From Planctomycetota bacterium (lineage in GTDB: Bacteria; Planctomycetota; UBA1135; GCA-002686595): a stretch of 8,395 nt of DNA. Below are positions 1 to 5,786 of this stretch, one piece after another. Location of the stretch: assembly GCA_027623615.1 (NCBI GenBank), contig JAQBVH010000099.1, positions 1 to 8,395 on the forward strand, in the 5' to 3' direction. The notes beneath the pieces were generated by a model. It was not told the origin of the DNA and made no database searches. It saw only the letters and a list, made by a program, of their open reading frames with translations. A program made the translations under genes and the position numbers. Within the stretch, counting starts at the first letter, position 1. Every line of letters begins with the position of its first letter.

Positions 1-990
1 CGGTCGGCTACGCACGAGGTCGAACAAGGCCGCGGCGAGGAAGGCGCCAGCGCAGCCCAGGCCCAGGGCCAGGAGGAAGGGCACGACCCCGTAGAGCCCG
101 CGCACGGTCACGAAGATCGCAAGGCAGGAGAGGCTCAGCAGCACCTCGCGGCCCCAGGACAGGCGCTTGCCCCGCGCAACGGCGCGCTTGGCGAGGGCGG
201 GCTTGCCGAAGCCGAAGTAGAGGGCCTCCTTGGGGCACAGGCTGACGCAGTCGAGGCACTTCATGCAGCCGCTGTCGACGACCATGCCGAAGGTCGCGAC
301 CTCGCGCTTGACATCCACGTTCGAGCTGCAGTTGGCCGTGCACAGCCCGCAGCCCTCGCAGGCGTCGGTGACACGGATGCGCCCCGGGGACAGCTTGTCG
401 ACCGCACCGAAGAGGGCGCCGTAGGGACAGCCATAGGTGCAGAAGCCCTTCGCGCCGAGCAGGTACACGACCACGAAGCCGCACACGAAGAACGTGATCA
501 GCGCGCCCCACCACGGCGGGAAGGTCGCCCAGAATTCGGCGGTCGTCAGCTCGACGCTCGTCTGCGGGGTGCTCGGGCGCGTCCACAGGGGCAGGAGGAA
601 CATGTAGCCGAAGGCGAGGAAAGGCACGACGGCCAACGCCCGTGAGCGCAGGGGCCTAGGCTGAATGCCGACCTTGAGCAGCATCCAGCGGCACAGGTCC
701 TGCAAGGCCACCACGTGGCATCCCCAGCCGCAGAAGAAGCGCCCGAGAAACAAGGTCGAGAGGGTCAGGAGCGCGAAGAACACCAGCCCGGCGTTGATCA
801 CGCCGCGCTTGGTGAACTCCATCGCCTCGGACGGCTCGAGGGGGCTGAGCGTGCGCTCCGCCGACATCCAGTGGGCGATGTGCACCGCGATCAGCAGGTG
901 CACGACCACGAGGACGATCGCGCGCAGCCGCGCGGCCTTCGAGCGGGGCCGGCCCTCGGTCGTGAGGTCCTTCGGGGCGCAGTTCGACAT
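1..990 (-). CDS. Membrane 4Fe-4S polyferredoxin, NapH/CcoG-like (C-terminus off window)
   Basis: The reading frame is open for 330 codons from an ATG at 990 to the window edge. Hydrophobic segments lie near residues 22-41, 65-82, 118-136, 161-179, 283-300 and 302-325. Two short cysteine motifs flank the membrane part: FFCGWGCH at 85-92 and GFCTYGCPYG at 182-191. They are followed by two ferredoxin motifs, CEGCGLCTANC (211-221) and CMKCLDCVSLCP (242-253), each CxxCxxCxxxC and able to hold a 4Fe-4S cluster. This is the plan of NapH/CcoG/YccM-type membrane iron-sulfur proteins that pass electrons between the quinone pool and a partner enzyme. In many relatives the first motif reads CGWxCP, whereas here a histidine replaces the proline. 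No partner reductase is visible, so the electron acceptor is unknown. There is no clear ribosome-binding site; the start is chosen because coding character begins there. Confidence 0.88.
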   Translation of the reverse strand, partial: MSNCAPKDLTTEGRPRSKAARLRAIVLVVVHLLIAVHIAHWMSAERTLSPLEPSEAMEFTKRGVINAGLVFFALLTLSTLFLGRFFCGWGCHVVALQDLCRWMLLKVGIQPRPLRSRALAVVPFLAFGYMFLLPLWTRPSTPQTSVELTTAEFWATFPPWWGALITFFVCGFVVVYLLGAKGFCTYGCPYGALFGAVDKLSPGRIRVTDACEGCGLCTANCSSNVDVKREVATFGMVVDSGCMKCLDCVSLCPKEALYFGFGKPALAKRAVARGKRLSWGREVLLSLSCLAIFVTVRGLYGVVPFLLALGLGCAGAFLAAALFDLVRSRP

Positions 991-1021
991 GGGGCGTGCC
1001 CCGCAGACTAAACTGCGCGCC

Positions 1022-1423
1022 ATGGTCCTCGGCCGAATCCTCACCCTGTTCCGCGGCCGCAAGCGTCCCGAGTTCGTGCTCCCGAGCGACGACCAACTCG
1101 TGACCACGGCGAGCGGCCTGCGCTACCAGATCCTCGACCCCGGCTCGGGGCGCTCGCCCGTGCCGACCGATACGGTCACCGTGCGCTACGCGGGCTGGAC
1201 GCTGGAGGGGCAGCTCTTCGACGCCTCGTACCCGGGCAAGTCGACGTTTCCATTGGGCCGGGTCATCCCGGGTTGGACGGAGGGCTTGCAGCACTTGATG
1301 ACCGGGGGCACGGCCATCCTGGTGATCCCCTCGGACCTGGCCTACGGCCCCCACGGCGCCCCTCCGAAGATTGGTCCGAACGCGACCCTGGTCTTCCGGG
1401 TCGACCTGGTCTCCGTGGGTTGA
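1022..1423 (+). CDS. FKBP-type peptidyl-prolyl cis-trans isomerase
   Basis: A 133-residue protein made almost only of one FKBP domain, which isomerises X-Pro peptide bonds and may act as a folding helper. FKBP pocket positions can be lined up with FKBP12 at the same spacings: Tyr56, Phe66-Asp67, Val81-Ile82, Trp85, Tyr108 and Phe125. The signature stretches VRYAGW, FDASY, VIPGWTEGL, LAYGPHG and PNATLVFRVDLV are all present. There is no signal peptide, so it is probably cytoplasmic, with a basic N-terminal lead (residues 5-15). An in-frame ATG at 989 would add 11 residues and would overlap the start of the divergent polyferredoxin. The ATG at 1022 is preferred because it leaves a 31-bp gap. 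Neither start has a good ribosome-binding site. The frame stays open further upstream, but that stretch is antisense to the polyferredoxin and is not credible coding sequence. Confidence 0.9.
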   Translation: MVLGRILTLFRGRKRPEFVLPSDDQLVTTASGLRYQILDPGSGRSPVPTDTVTVRYAGWTLEGQLFDASYPGKSTFPLGRVIPGWTEGLQHLMTGGTAILVIPSDLAYGPHGAPPKIGPNATLVFRVDLVSVG

Positions 1424-1621
1424 TCAGCGCTGCTCGCGCTTTCCCTGCTCGGGACGGGCCTCCCAGAGCCCACAGGGCTGTCCGGAGGTCTGAAAGACGA
1501 CCATGCAGGGCGGGCCTGGGGACTTGAAACCGTACGCCCGGCAGCCTTTGGGGTGCTTGGGCTCCCAGGTGACGTAGTAATGCCGGCAGGTCGCGCAGTT
1601 GGGATGCTCGCGTTCGGTCAC
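1424..1621 (-). CDS. Small conserved cysteine-rich protein, function unknown
   Basis: A 65-residue protein with cysteines at 9, 12, 27, 39 and 50, His14, and a conserved-looking core: CATCRHYYVTWEP, then HPKGCRAYGFKS, then a VVFQTSGQPCGLW tail. From memory this matches a family of short proteins in deltaproteobacteria and related groups that share the C-x2-C-x-HYY-T-W, GC-A-GFKS and SG-C-LF blocks. Some are mislabelled as uracil-DNA glycosylase, and I know of no experimental function. The cysteine and histidine arrangement suggests metal binding, which is an inference. The start is GTG at 1621. A GGGGAG run lies directly against it, tighter than usual spacing, and no in-frame ATG is available just upstream. 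The stop codon abuts the isomerase stop so that TGATCA at 1421-1426 serves both strands. Confidence 0.8.
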   Translation of the reverse strand: MTEREHPNCATCRHYYVTWEPKHPKGCRAYGFKSPGPPCMVVFQTSGQPCGLWEARPEQGKREQR

Positions 1622-1637
1622 CTCCCCAGGGTGATGG

Positions 1638-1649
1638 CCCGGCGCCGGG
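1638..1649. promoter_or_regulatory. 12-bp perfect palindrome between divergent genes
   Basis: CCCGGCGCCGGG reads the same on both strands and sits inside the 47-bp gap between the divergent starts of the cysteine-rich protein and the Sel1-repeat gene. It could be an operator site, or may simply reflect the high GC content. No promoter boxes can be named with confidence in the same gap. Confidence 0.25.
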
Positions 1650-1668
1650 ATGGCAAACTGGAAGCTGG

Positions 1669-3060
1669 ATGAGTCGCCGCGAGGAAATCCGCGCTCTGCG
1701 CACCGCCGCTGAAGACGGGGACGTCGACGCGTACTACACCCTGGGCCTGGCCTACTACGACGGGGACGGCGTGCCCGAGAACCGTCGCTCCGCCCTGCGC
1801 TGGTTCCTGCGCGCGGCCGAGGCGGGTGACGCGGACGCCATGTACGCGGTCGGGCTCGAGTACCTCGAGGCCGAAGAGCACGAGGCGGATCCCAGCGAGG
1901 GGATCCCCTGGCTCGAGCGCGCGATCGAACAGGGCCACGGCCTGGCCTACTGGCGCTACGCCAAGGCGCTGGCCTACGGCGAGGGCATCGACCAGGACGA
2001 GGAGCGCGCCCTCGCCCTCGCCCAGGAAGGTTGGGAGCGCAGCGAGGAACCGCCCTGCGCAGCGCTGATCGCCGACCTGCTCGACGAAACCTTCGAGAAG
2101 GAGGTCGAGGCGATCGAGTGGTACGAGCGCGCGGCAGCGGCGGGGGACCCGGACGCGATGGTCGTCCTCGGCTACCGCCATCGCTATGGCCAGGGCGTAC
2201 CCCAGGACTTCAAGCGCGCGGTGATATGGTACCGCCGCGCGGCCGAACACGACCACGAGGTCGCCCTCTCGAACCTCGCCATCTGCTACGAGAACGGCGA
2301 AGGGGTGACCGAGAACCCCAAGGAGGCCTTCCGCCTGCGCACCCGCGCCGCGGAGCTCGGCCACGAGGAGTCGGCGGTCTGGATCGGCTTCGCCTACGTC
2401 GATGGCTACGGCGTGAAGCAGGACATTCCGCACGGCCTGACCATGCTCGAGCCGGTGGGCATGGAGGACGGACGCGTGGCCTACGAGCTCGGTCAACGTT
2501 GGTTCGAGGGCGACGGCCTCGGCCAGGACCGCGAGAAGGGCCTGGAATGGTTGCACCGAGCCGCCGAGGGCGGCGACTCGCGCGGGCTGGTCTACCTCGG
2601 CGTCTGCTACTGGTACGGAGAGGGCGTCGAGCAGGACCTCGGCGAGGCCATCGCCTGGTACCGCAAGGCTGCGGAGCTCGGGGACGAGCAGGCCTACTAC
2701 AACCTCGGCCTGGCGCATGAGCACGGCGAGGGGGTCGACGTGCACTCCGAGCAAGCTCTCGAGTTCTACGACGAGGCGGCCAAGCGCGGCCACGGCCGCG
2801 CCGCCTGTCGGCTGGCGGAGATGTACGCCGGAGGCCTGGGCGTCGATCCGGACCCGGCCCGGGCACGCGAGATCCTCAAGCCCGCGGTCGAGGCGGAGGA
2901 CGGGGACGCTCTCTTCCTCTGCGGCGAGCTGCACCGCGACGGCCGCGGCGGTCCACGGGACCCGCGCGAGGCCCTGCGCCTGTTCGAGCTCGCCCAACTC
3001 CGCGGCCGCGACGCCCGCGTCGAGATCGGCGTCCTGCGCCGCCAACTCCGCAGCCGCTGA
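1669..3060 (+). CDS. Sel1-repeat (TPR-like) protein, cytoplasmic
   Basis: A 463-residue protein built almost wholly of 36-residue Sel1-like repeats, about twelve in all, starting near residue 20. Recurrent blocks are A-LG--Y--G-GV--D--A--W---AAE-GD. Clear units lie at 20-55, 161-196, 197-232, 304-339, 340-375 and 376-411. The units at about 56-127 and 412-448 are more divergent, and the one near 128-160 is degenerate with the G-GV block lost. Sel1 repeats form helical-hairpin solenoids that hold protein partners; they have no catalytic role by themselves. No signal peptide, membrane segment or extra domain is visible, and the chain is strongly acidic, so a soluble scaffold or adaptor is the inference. 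The partner cannot be told from the neighbours. ATG at 1669 has a weak GGAAG five bases upstream. The opposite strand is open for about 500 codons, a composition effect. Confidence 0.92.
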   Translation: MSRREEIRALRTAAEDGDVDAYYTLGLAYYDGDGVPENRRSALRWFLRAAEAGDADAMYAVGLEYLEAEEHEADPSEGIPWLERAIEQGHGLAYWRYAKALAYGEGIDQDEERALALAQEGWERSEEPPCAALIADLLDETFEKEVEAIEWYERAAAAGDPDAMVVLGYRHRYGQGVPQDFKRAVIWYRRAAEHDHEVALSNLAICYENGEGVTENPKEAFRLRTRAAELGHEESAVWIGFAYVDGYGVKQDIPHGLTMLEPVGMEDGRVAYELGQRWFEGDGLGQDREKGLEWLHRAAEGGDSRGLVYLGVCYWYGEGVEQDLGEAIAWYRKAAELGDEQAYYNLGLAHEHGEGVDVHSEQALEFYDEAAKRGHGRAACRLAEMYAGGLGVDPDPARAREILKPAVEAEDGDALFLCGELHRDGRGGPRDPREALRLFELAQLRGRDARVEIGVLRRQLRSR

Positions 3061-3095
3061 GCCCGACCGCGTAGTGCGGACGCCGCGGAGTCCAG

Positions 3096-3112
3096 CGGGA
3101 AGGATTTTCCCG
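3096..3112 (+). terminator. Hairpin after the Sel1-repeat gene, possible weak terminator
   Basis: CGGGAA and TTCCCG flank a five-base loop, 36 bp past the Sel1-repeat stop. No run of T follows, so it may act as an RNA end-protector or a Rho-aided stop rather than a classical intrinsic terminator. Confidence 0.3.
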
Positions 3113-3167
3113 GAACGCTCCACGGCTGACCGGGTTGTTTGGGTCGCGTCGAAGGACGCATTCCGTG

Positions 3168-3326
3168 ATGAACACTCCCGCAGCCATCTCCTGCAGACCC
3201 CAGCGCTCCTCCTCCGGCCTGACCGAGGCGCCGGCGCGCCTGCTGGACTGGTGCCTGGACCTGGCGGTGCGCGCCCTCCTCTGGCTGGTGGATCGGTACG
3301 ATCCCGACGCTCGGGACCCCGCCTGA
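3168..3326 (+). CDS. Possible small protein, unknown function
   Basis: A 52-residue ORF in the gap between the Sel1-repeat gene and apt. The first third is Ser/Pro-rich. The second part, EAPARLLDWCLDLAVRALLW followed by LVDRYDPDARDPA, is a convincing amphipathic helix with an acidic tail. By hand count, third codon positions are G/C in 46 of 52 codons, in line with real genes here. A GAAGGA stretch ends 11 bases before the ATG, a long but tolerable spacing. The frame also extends to a TTG at 3135, which I do not favour. There is no signal peptide, and the helix is too charged to be a membrane span. I do not recognise a family, and chance openness in GC-rich DNA cannot be excluded. Confidence 0.45.
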   Translation: MNTPAAISCRPQRSSSGLTEAPARLLDWCLDLAVRALLWLVDRYDPDARDPA

Positions 3327-3341
3327 TTTCGTGCTCCTAAG

Positions 3342-3457
3342 GCGCCTCCCCATAAGGGGTTGAGGCGCTACCGATTCCTCCTCGGCGAGGAAAAAACGAG
3401 TCCCGCTCCAGCGGGTCCGGACCCCCGCCGAAGAACGAGAGCGGCACATTCCCGCTC
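3342..3457 (+). other. Hairpin-dense leader upstream of apt (possible structured RNA)
   Basis: Five inverted repeats lie within 116 bases in front of apt. GCGCCTC/GAGGCGC (3342-3348/3362-3368) has an inner CCC/GGG around an ATAA loop. TTCCTC/GAGGAA lies at 3375-3380/3387-3392. CCCGCT/AGCGGG lies at 3402-3407/3410-3415. GGGTCCGGACCC (3413-3424) is a perfect palindrome. GAGCGG/CCGCTC lies at 3439-3444/3452-3457. The second is followed by an A run, so it is not a terminator on this strand. I do not recognise a known riboswitch, 6S RNA or SRP RNA signature. An untranslated leader with regulatory folding, or a small RNA, are both possible. GC-rich DNA yields short hairpins by chance, hence the modest confidence. 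Confidence 0.35.
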
Positions 3458-3504
3458 CTGTTGGCTTCCACGCCCGCAGGTGGTGCCGTCTGCCGGAGGA
3501 GCCC

Positions 3505-4011
3505 TTGATCGAGAAGTACATCCGCGATGTTCCCGACTTCCCCAAGGCGGGGATTCTCTTCAAGGACATCACGCCGCTGCTGCAGAGTCCTGAGGGCTTG
3601 CGAGCGTCGATCCAGGGGCTGGCCGACGCTGTCGATCCGGGCACCTACGACCTGGTCGTCGGCATCGAGTCGCGCGGGTTCATCTTCGGCACGGCGCTGG
3701 CCCACCACCTGGGCAAGGGCTTCGTCCCGATCCGCAAGCCAGGCAAGCTGCCCTGGAAGACCGCCAGCGAGTCGTACGTGCTCGAGTACGGCACCGATAC
3801 GATCGAGATCCACGTCGACGCCTTCGAGCCCGGTCCCCGGACTCTGATCGTCGACGACCTGTTGGCCACGGGGGGAACCGCCGAGGCCGCTTTGAAATTG
3901 GTGCGGCGTGTGGGGGGGGAACCCGTCGCCTGTGCCTTCGTGATCGAGCTCGGCTTCCTGGGCGGAGCCGCCAAGCTCGACGTGCCGACCCACGCGTTGA
4001 TGAAGGTCTAG
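3505..4011 (+). CDS. apt: Adenine phosphoribosyltransferase
   Basis: A 168-residue protein of the usual Apt length. It converts adenine and PRPP to AMP and pyrophosphate in the cytoplasm (purine salvage). The N-terminal [21 protein letters not shown] block, which is diagnostic for Apt, spans about residues 6-26. [10 protein letters not shown] is at 53-62, the flexible-loop block RKPGKLPW at 77-84, and the PRPP-binding loop [11 protein letters not shown] at 116-126 with the acidic pair Asp117-Asp118. Nothing essential appears to be missing. The start is TTG at 3505, supported by GGAGG at 3495-3499 with five bases of spacing and by the alignment of the N-terminus to the family. The sigma-factor gene follows 7 bp after the stop, so the two are probably cotranscribed. 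Confidence 0.95.
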   Translation: MIEKYIRDVPDFPKAGILFKDITPLLQSPEGLRASIQGLADAVDPGTYDLVVGIESRGFIFGTALAHHLGKGFVPIRKPGKLPWKTASESYVLEYGTDTIEIHVDAFEPGPRTLIVDDLLATGGTAEAALKLVRRVGGEPVACAFVIELGFLGGAAKLDVPTHALMKV

Positions 4012-4018
4012 AGGCGCG

Positions 4019-4936
4019 ATGAGTCCGTCGAAGAAACCCGCACAGAACGAGAACATGACGGCCAAAAAGGTTGCCAAGCAGGCGCCCGCGCAAGAGAAGA
4101 CGACTTCGAAGAAGAAGTCCAGCAAGACTCCCGAGGCACCGCTGCCCGTCGAGGAGCGGCCCACCGAGGAGCTCTGGGACCTCTATCAGGTCGCCGGCGA
4201 GAAGAAGGCGGGCGACGAGATCGAGAACCTGCGGAACATCCTGATGGAGCGCCACTATCCGCTGGTGCGCTATATCGCGGAGCGGCTGCTGCAGACCCTG
4301 CCCAAGTCGATCGAGCTCGACGACCTGGTCAGCGCAGGTCTCTTCGGCCTGATGGACGCGATCCGAGGCTTCGACCCGACCCGCGGCATCAAGTTCAAGA
4401 CCTATTGCACGACCCGCATCCGCGGCTCGATCCTCGACCAGCTGCGCTCCCAGGACTGGGTGCCGCGCCTCGTGCGCCTCAAGGCGGGCAAGATCGACAA
4501 GGCCCTCGGCCGGCTGACCGGTGAGTACGGCCGCGAGCCCACCCACGCCGAGCTGGCGGGCGCCCTCGAGATGGACCACGCCGAGCTGAGCAAGGAGATC
4601 GAGGCCTCGAGCGCCAAGTCGATGTACTCCCTCTCGGACAAGTGGGAGGACCGCGACGACGACAGCTCGATGGAGAAGGTCGACGTCCTCGAGGACAAGA
4701 AGTCCTGCGACCCGATCGGTGAGCTCAACAAGCGCGACATGATGGGCTTCATCACGCGCTCGCTGACCCACAAGGAGCGCTTCATCATCGAGCAGTACTA
4801 CCAGGTGGGTCACACGATGCGCGAGATCGGCGAGATGCTCTCCTTGACCGAGAGCCGCGTGTGCCAGATCCACTCGAACGTGATGGCGCGCCTGAAGGGG
4901 CTCTTCGGCGCGAAGCACACGACGCTGCTCATGTAG
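4019..4936 (+). CDS. RNA polymerase sigma factor, FliA/WhiG (sigma-28) family
   Basis: A 305-residue protein with the group 3 sigma layout. Region 2 is at about 71-140 and includes ELDDLVSAGLFGLMDAIRGFDP, followed by the TYCTTRIRGSILDQLR stretch and DWVPR (146-150), the hallmark of FliA/WhiG proteins. Region 3 is at about 154-195 (GREPTHAELAGAL). Region 4 is at about 243-294, with MREIGEMLSLTESRVCQIHS as its helix-turn-helix. Ahead of region 2 is a roughly 45-residue Lys/Ala/Ser-rich extension (KKPA, AKKVAKQ, SKKKSSK) not typical of enterobacterial FliA; its role is unknown. The general resemblance to planctomycete WhiG-like sigma factors is from memory. No flagellar or anti-sigma gene lies in the window, so the regulon cannot be named. 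The ATG at 4019 has AGAGG overlapping the apt stop; an internal ATG at residue 13 is an alternative start. Confidence 0.93.
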   Translation: MSPSKKPAQNENMTAKKVAKQAPAQEKTTSKKKSSKTPEAPLPVEERPTEELWDLYQVAGEKKAGDEIENLRNILMERHYPLVRYIAERLLQTLPKSIELDDLVSAGLFGLMDAIRGFDPTRGIKFKTYCTTRIRGSILDQLRSQDWVPRLVRLKAGKIDKALGRLTGEYGREPTHAELAGALEMDHAELSKEIEASSAKSMYSLSDKWEDRDDDSSMEKVDVLEDKKSCDPIGELNKRDMMGFITRSLTHKERFIIEQYYQVGHTMREIGEMLSLTESRVCQIHSNVMARLKGLFGAKHTTLLM

Positions 4937-4959
4937 CGCTCGTCACGACGAGATCAGGA

Positions 4960-4987
4960 GCAGGCCGCGCCCCCGGGCGCGGCCTGC
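4960..4987. terminator. Bidirectional terminator hairpin
   Basis: GCAGGCCGCGCCC and its exact complement are separated by two bases, giving 13 pairs (12 with a four-base loop). It lies between the sigma-factor stop (4936) and the convergent ATPase stop (4992). Flanking T tracts are weak (TTCGTC on plus), as is common in GC-rich genomes. A smaller inverted repeat, CTCGTC-AC-GACGAG at 4939-4952, precedes it. The position between two converging operons makes a shared terminator the natural reading. Confidence 0.75.
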
Positions 4988-4991
4988 TTCG

Positions 4992-5786
4992 TCATGCCTG
5001 GCGCCAGGGCAGCACGACCGGGCGCGGGCCCGTTGAGCTCGACCAGATCTCATAGCGCAACGAGGGGCCGTAGATGGGCTCGAGAACCTCCTCGCGCAGG
5101 ACCTCGTCGGTCGAACCGTCGGCGACCTTGCGGCCGTCGTCGAGCACGACGAGCCGCGTCGCGAACTGGCTGGCAAGGTTGAGGTCGTGGGTCACGACCG
5201 CCACCGCGCGGCCCTGGGCGCGCAGCTTGTCGAGCAGCTCCATCACGCTGACCTGGTGGGCCGGGTCGAGGGCGGTGGTGGGTTCATCGACGAGCAGGAC
5301 CTGGGTCTCCTGCGCGAGGGCTCGGGCGACCAGGGCGCGTTGCCGCTGCCCGCCGGAGAGCTCGACCAGGGGCCGCGCCGCGAGGTTGGTGATGTCCGCC
5401 TCCGCGAGGGCGCGCTGCACCGCGCTGCGGTCGGCCTCGGTTGGGCGACGGAACGCGCCCTGGTGGGCGTAGCGACCGAAGGCGACGAAGTCCCCAACAG
5501 TGACGTCGGGCAAGGCGGCCAGGGCCTGGGGGACGAACGCGATGCGCTGAGCGCGGACGCGCGGGGTGAGGCCGGCGAGGCGCGCGCCCTCGACCTCGAC
5601 CGTGCCCTCGTCGGGCGCGAGGATGCCGCCGAGGACCTTGAGCAGGGTGCTCTTGCCTGCGCCGTTCGGGCCGAGGATGCAGACCAGCTCCTCGGTCGCG
5701 AGGTCGAAGTCGACGCCGCGCAGGGCGGGGACCTCGCCGTCGTACGCGAAGGCGACACCAGTGGCATGCACGAGCGGGATCACCAC
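4992..5786 (-). CDS. ABC transporter ATPase, cobalamin/iron-siderophore type (BtuD/FecE-like)
   Basis: A 264-residue ATPase that powers the adjacent permease at the inner membrane. Walker A is GPNGAGKST (39-47), the Q-loop is Gln87, the signature is LSGGQ (143-147), Walker B is VLLVDEP (163-169) with catalytic Glu168, and the switch histidine is His200 in VVTHDLN. Length and motif spacing fit the BtuD/FecE/FhuC group. The start is one of two adjacent GTG codons (5786 or 5783). Both follow AGGGAGGT at 5793-5800, which gives 7 bases of spacing to the first. The beginning overlaps the permease stop, so translation is probably coupled. The cobalamin riboswitch upstream of the operon points to a corrinoid substrate. 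Without it, haem or siderophore uptake would be equally possible from this protein alone. Confidence 0.93.
   Translation of the reverse strand: MVIPLVHATGVAFAYDGEVPALRGVDFDLATEELVCILGPNGAGKSTLLKVLGGILAPDEGTVEVEGARLAGLTPRVRAQRIAFVPQALAALPDVTVGDFVAFGRYAHQGAFRRPTEADRSAVQRALAEADITNLAARPLVELSGGQRQRALVARALAQETQVLLVDEPTTALDPAHQVSVMELLDKLRAQGRAVAVVTHDLNLASQFATRLVVLDDGRKVADGSTDEVLREEVLEPIYGPSLRYEIWSSSTGPRPVVLPWRQA

Noticed and set aside
665..1021. N-terminal extension of the FKBP gene upstream of 1022
   Set aside because: It is antisense to the conserved membrane part of the polyferredoxin, and the extra residues are Arg/Ser/Thr-rich with no FKBP relation.
1618..3123. Open reading frame of about 500 codons on the minus strand, antisense to the Sel1-repeat gene
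   Set aside because: The plus frame has clear repeating Sel1 units. The antisense frame is open because GC-rich codons rarely form stops, and its product is a low-complexity mirror of the repeats.
3375..3396. Hairpin followed by an A run, considered as an intrinsic terminator
   Set aside because: On the plus strand the run is A, not T. On the minus strand the T run precedes the stem, the wrong order.
3327..3504. 6S RNA, SRP RNA or purine riboswitch in the apt leader
   Set aside because: None of the conserved sequence signatures of these RNAs could be found; only generic short hairpins are present.
3680..4918. 412-codon minus-strand frame across apt and the sigma-factor gene
   Set aside because: Both plus-strand genes are unmistakable. 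The antisense product runs through two genes and changes to Arg/Ser-rich sequence.
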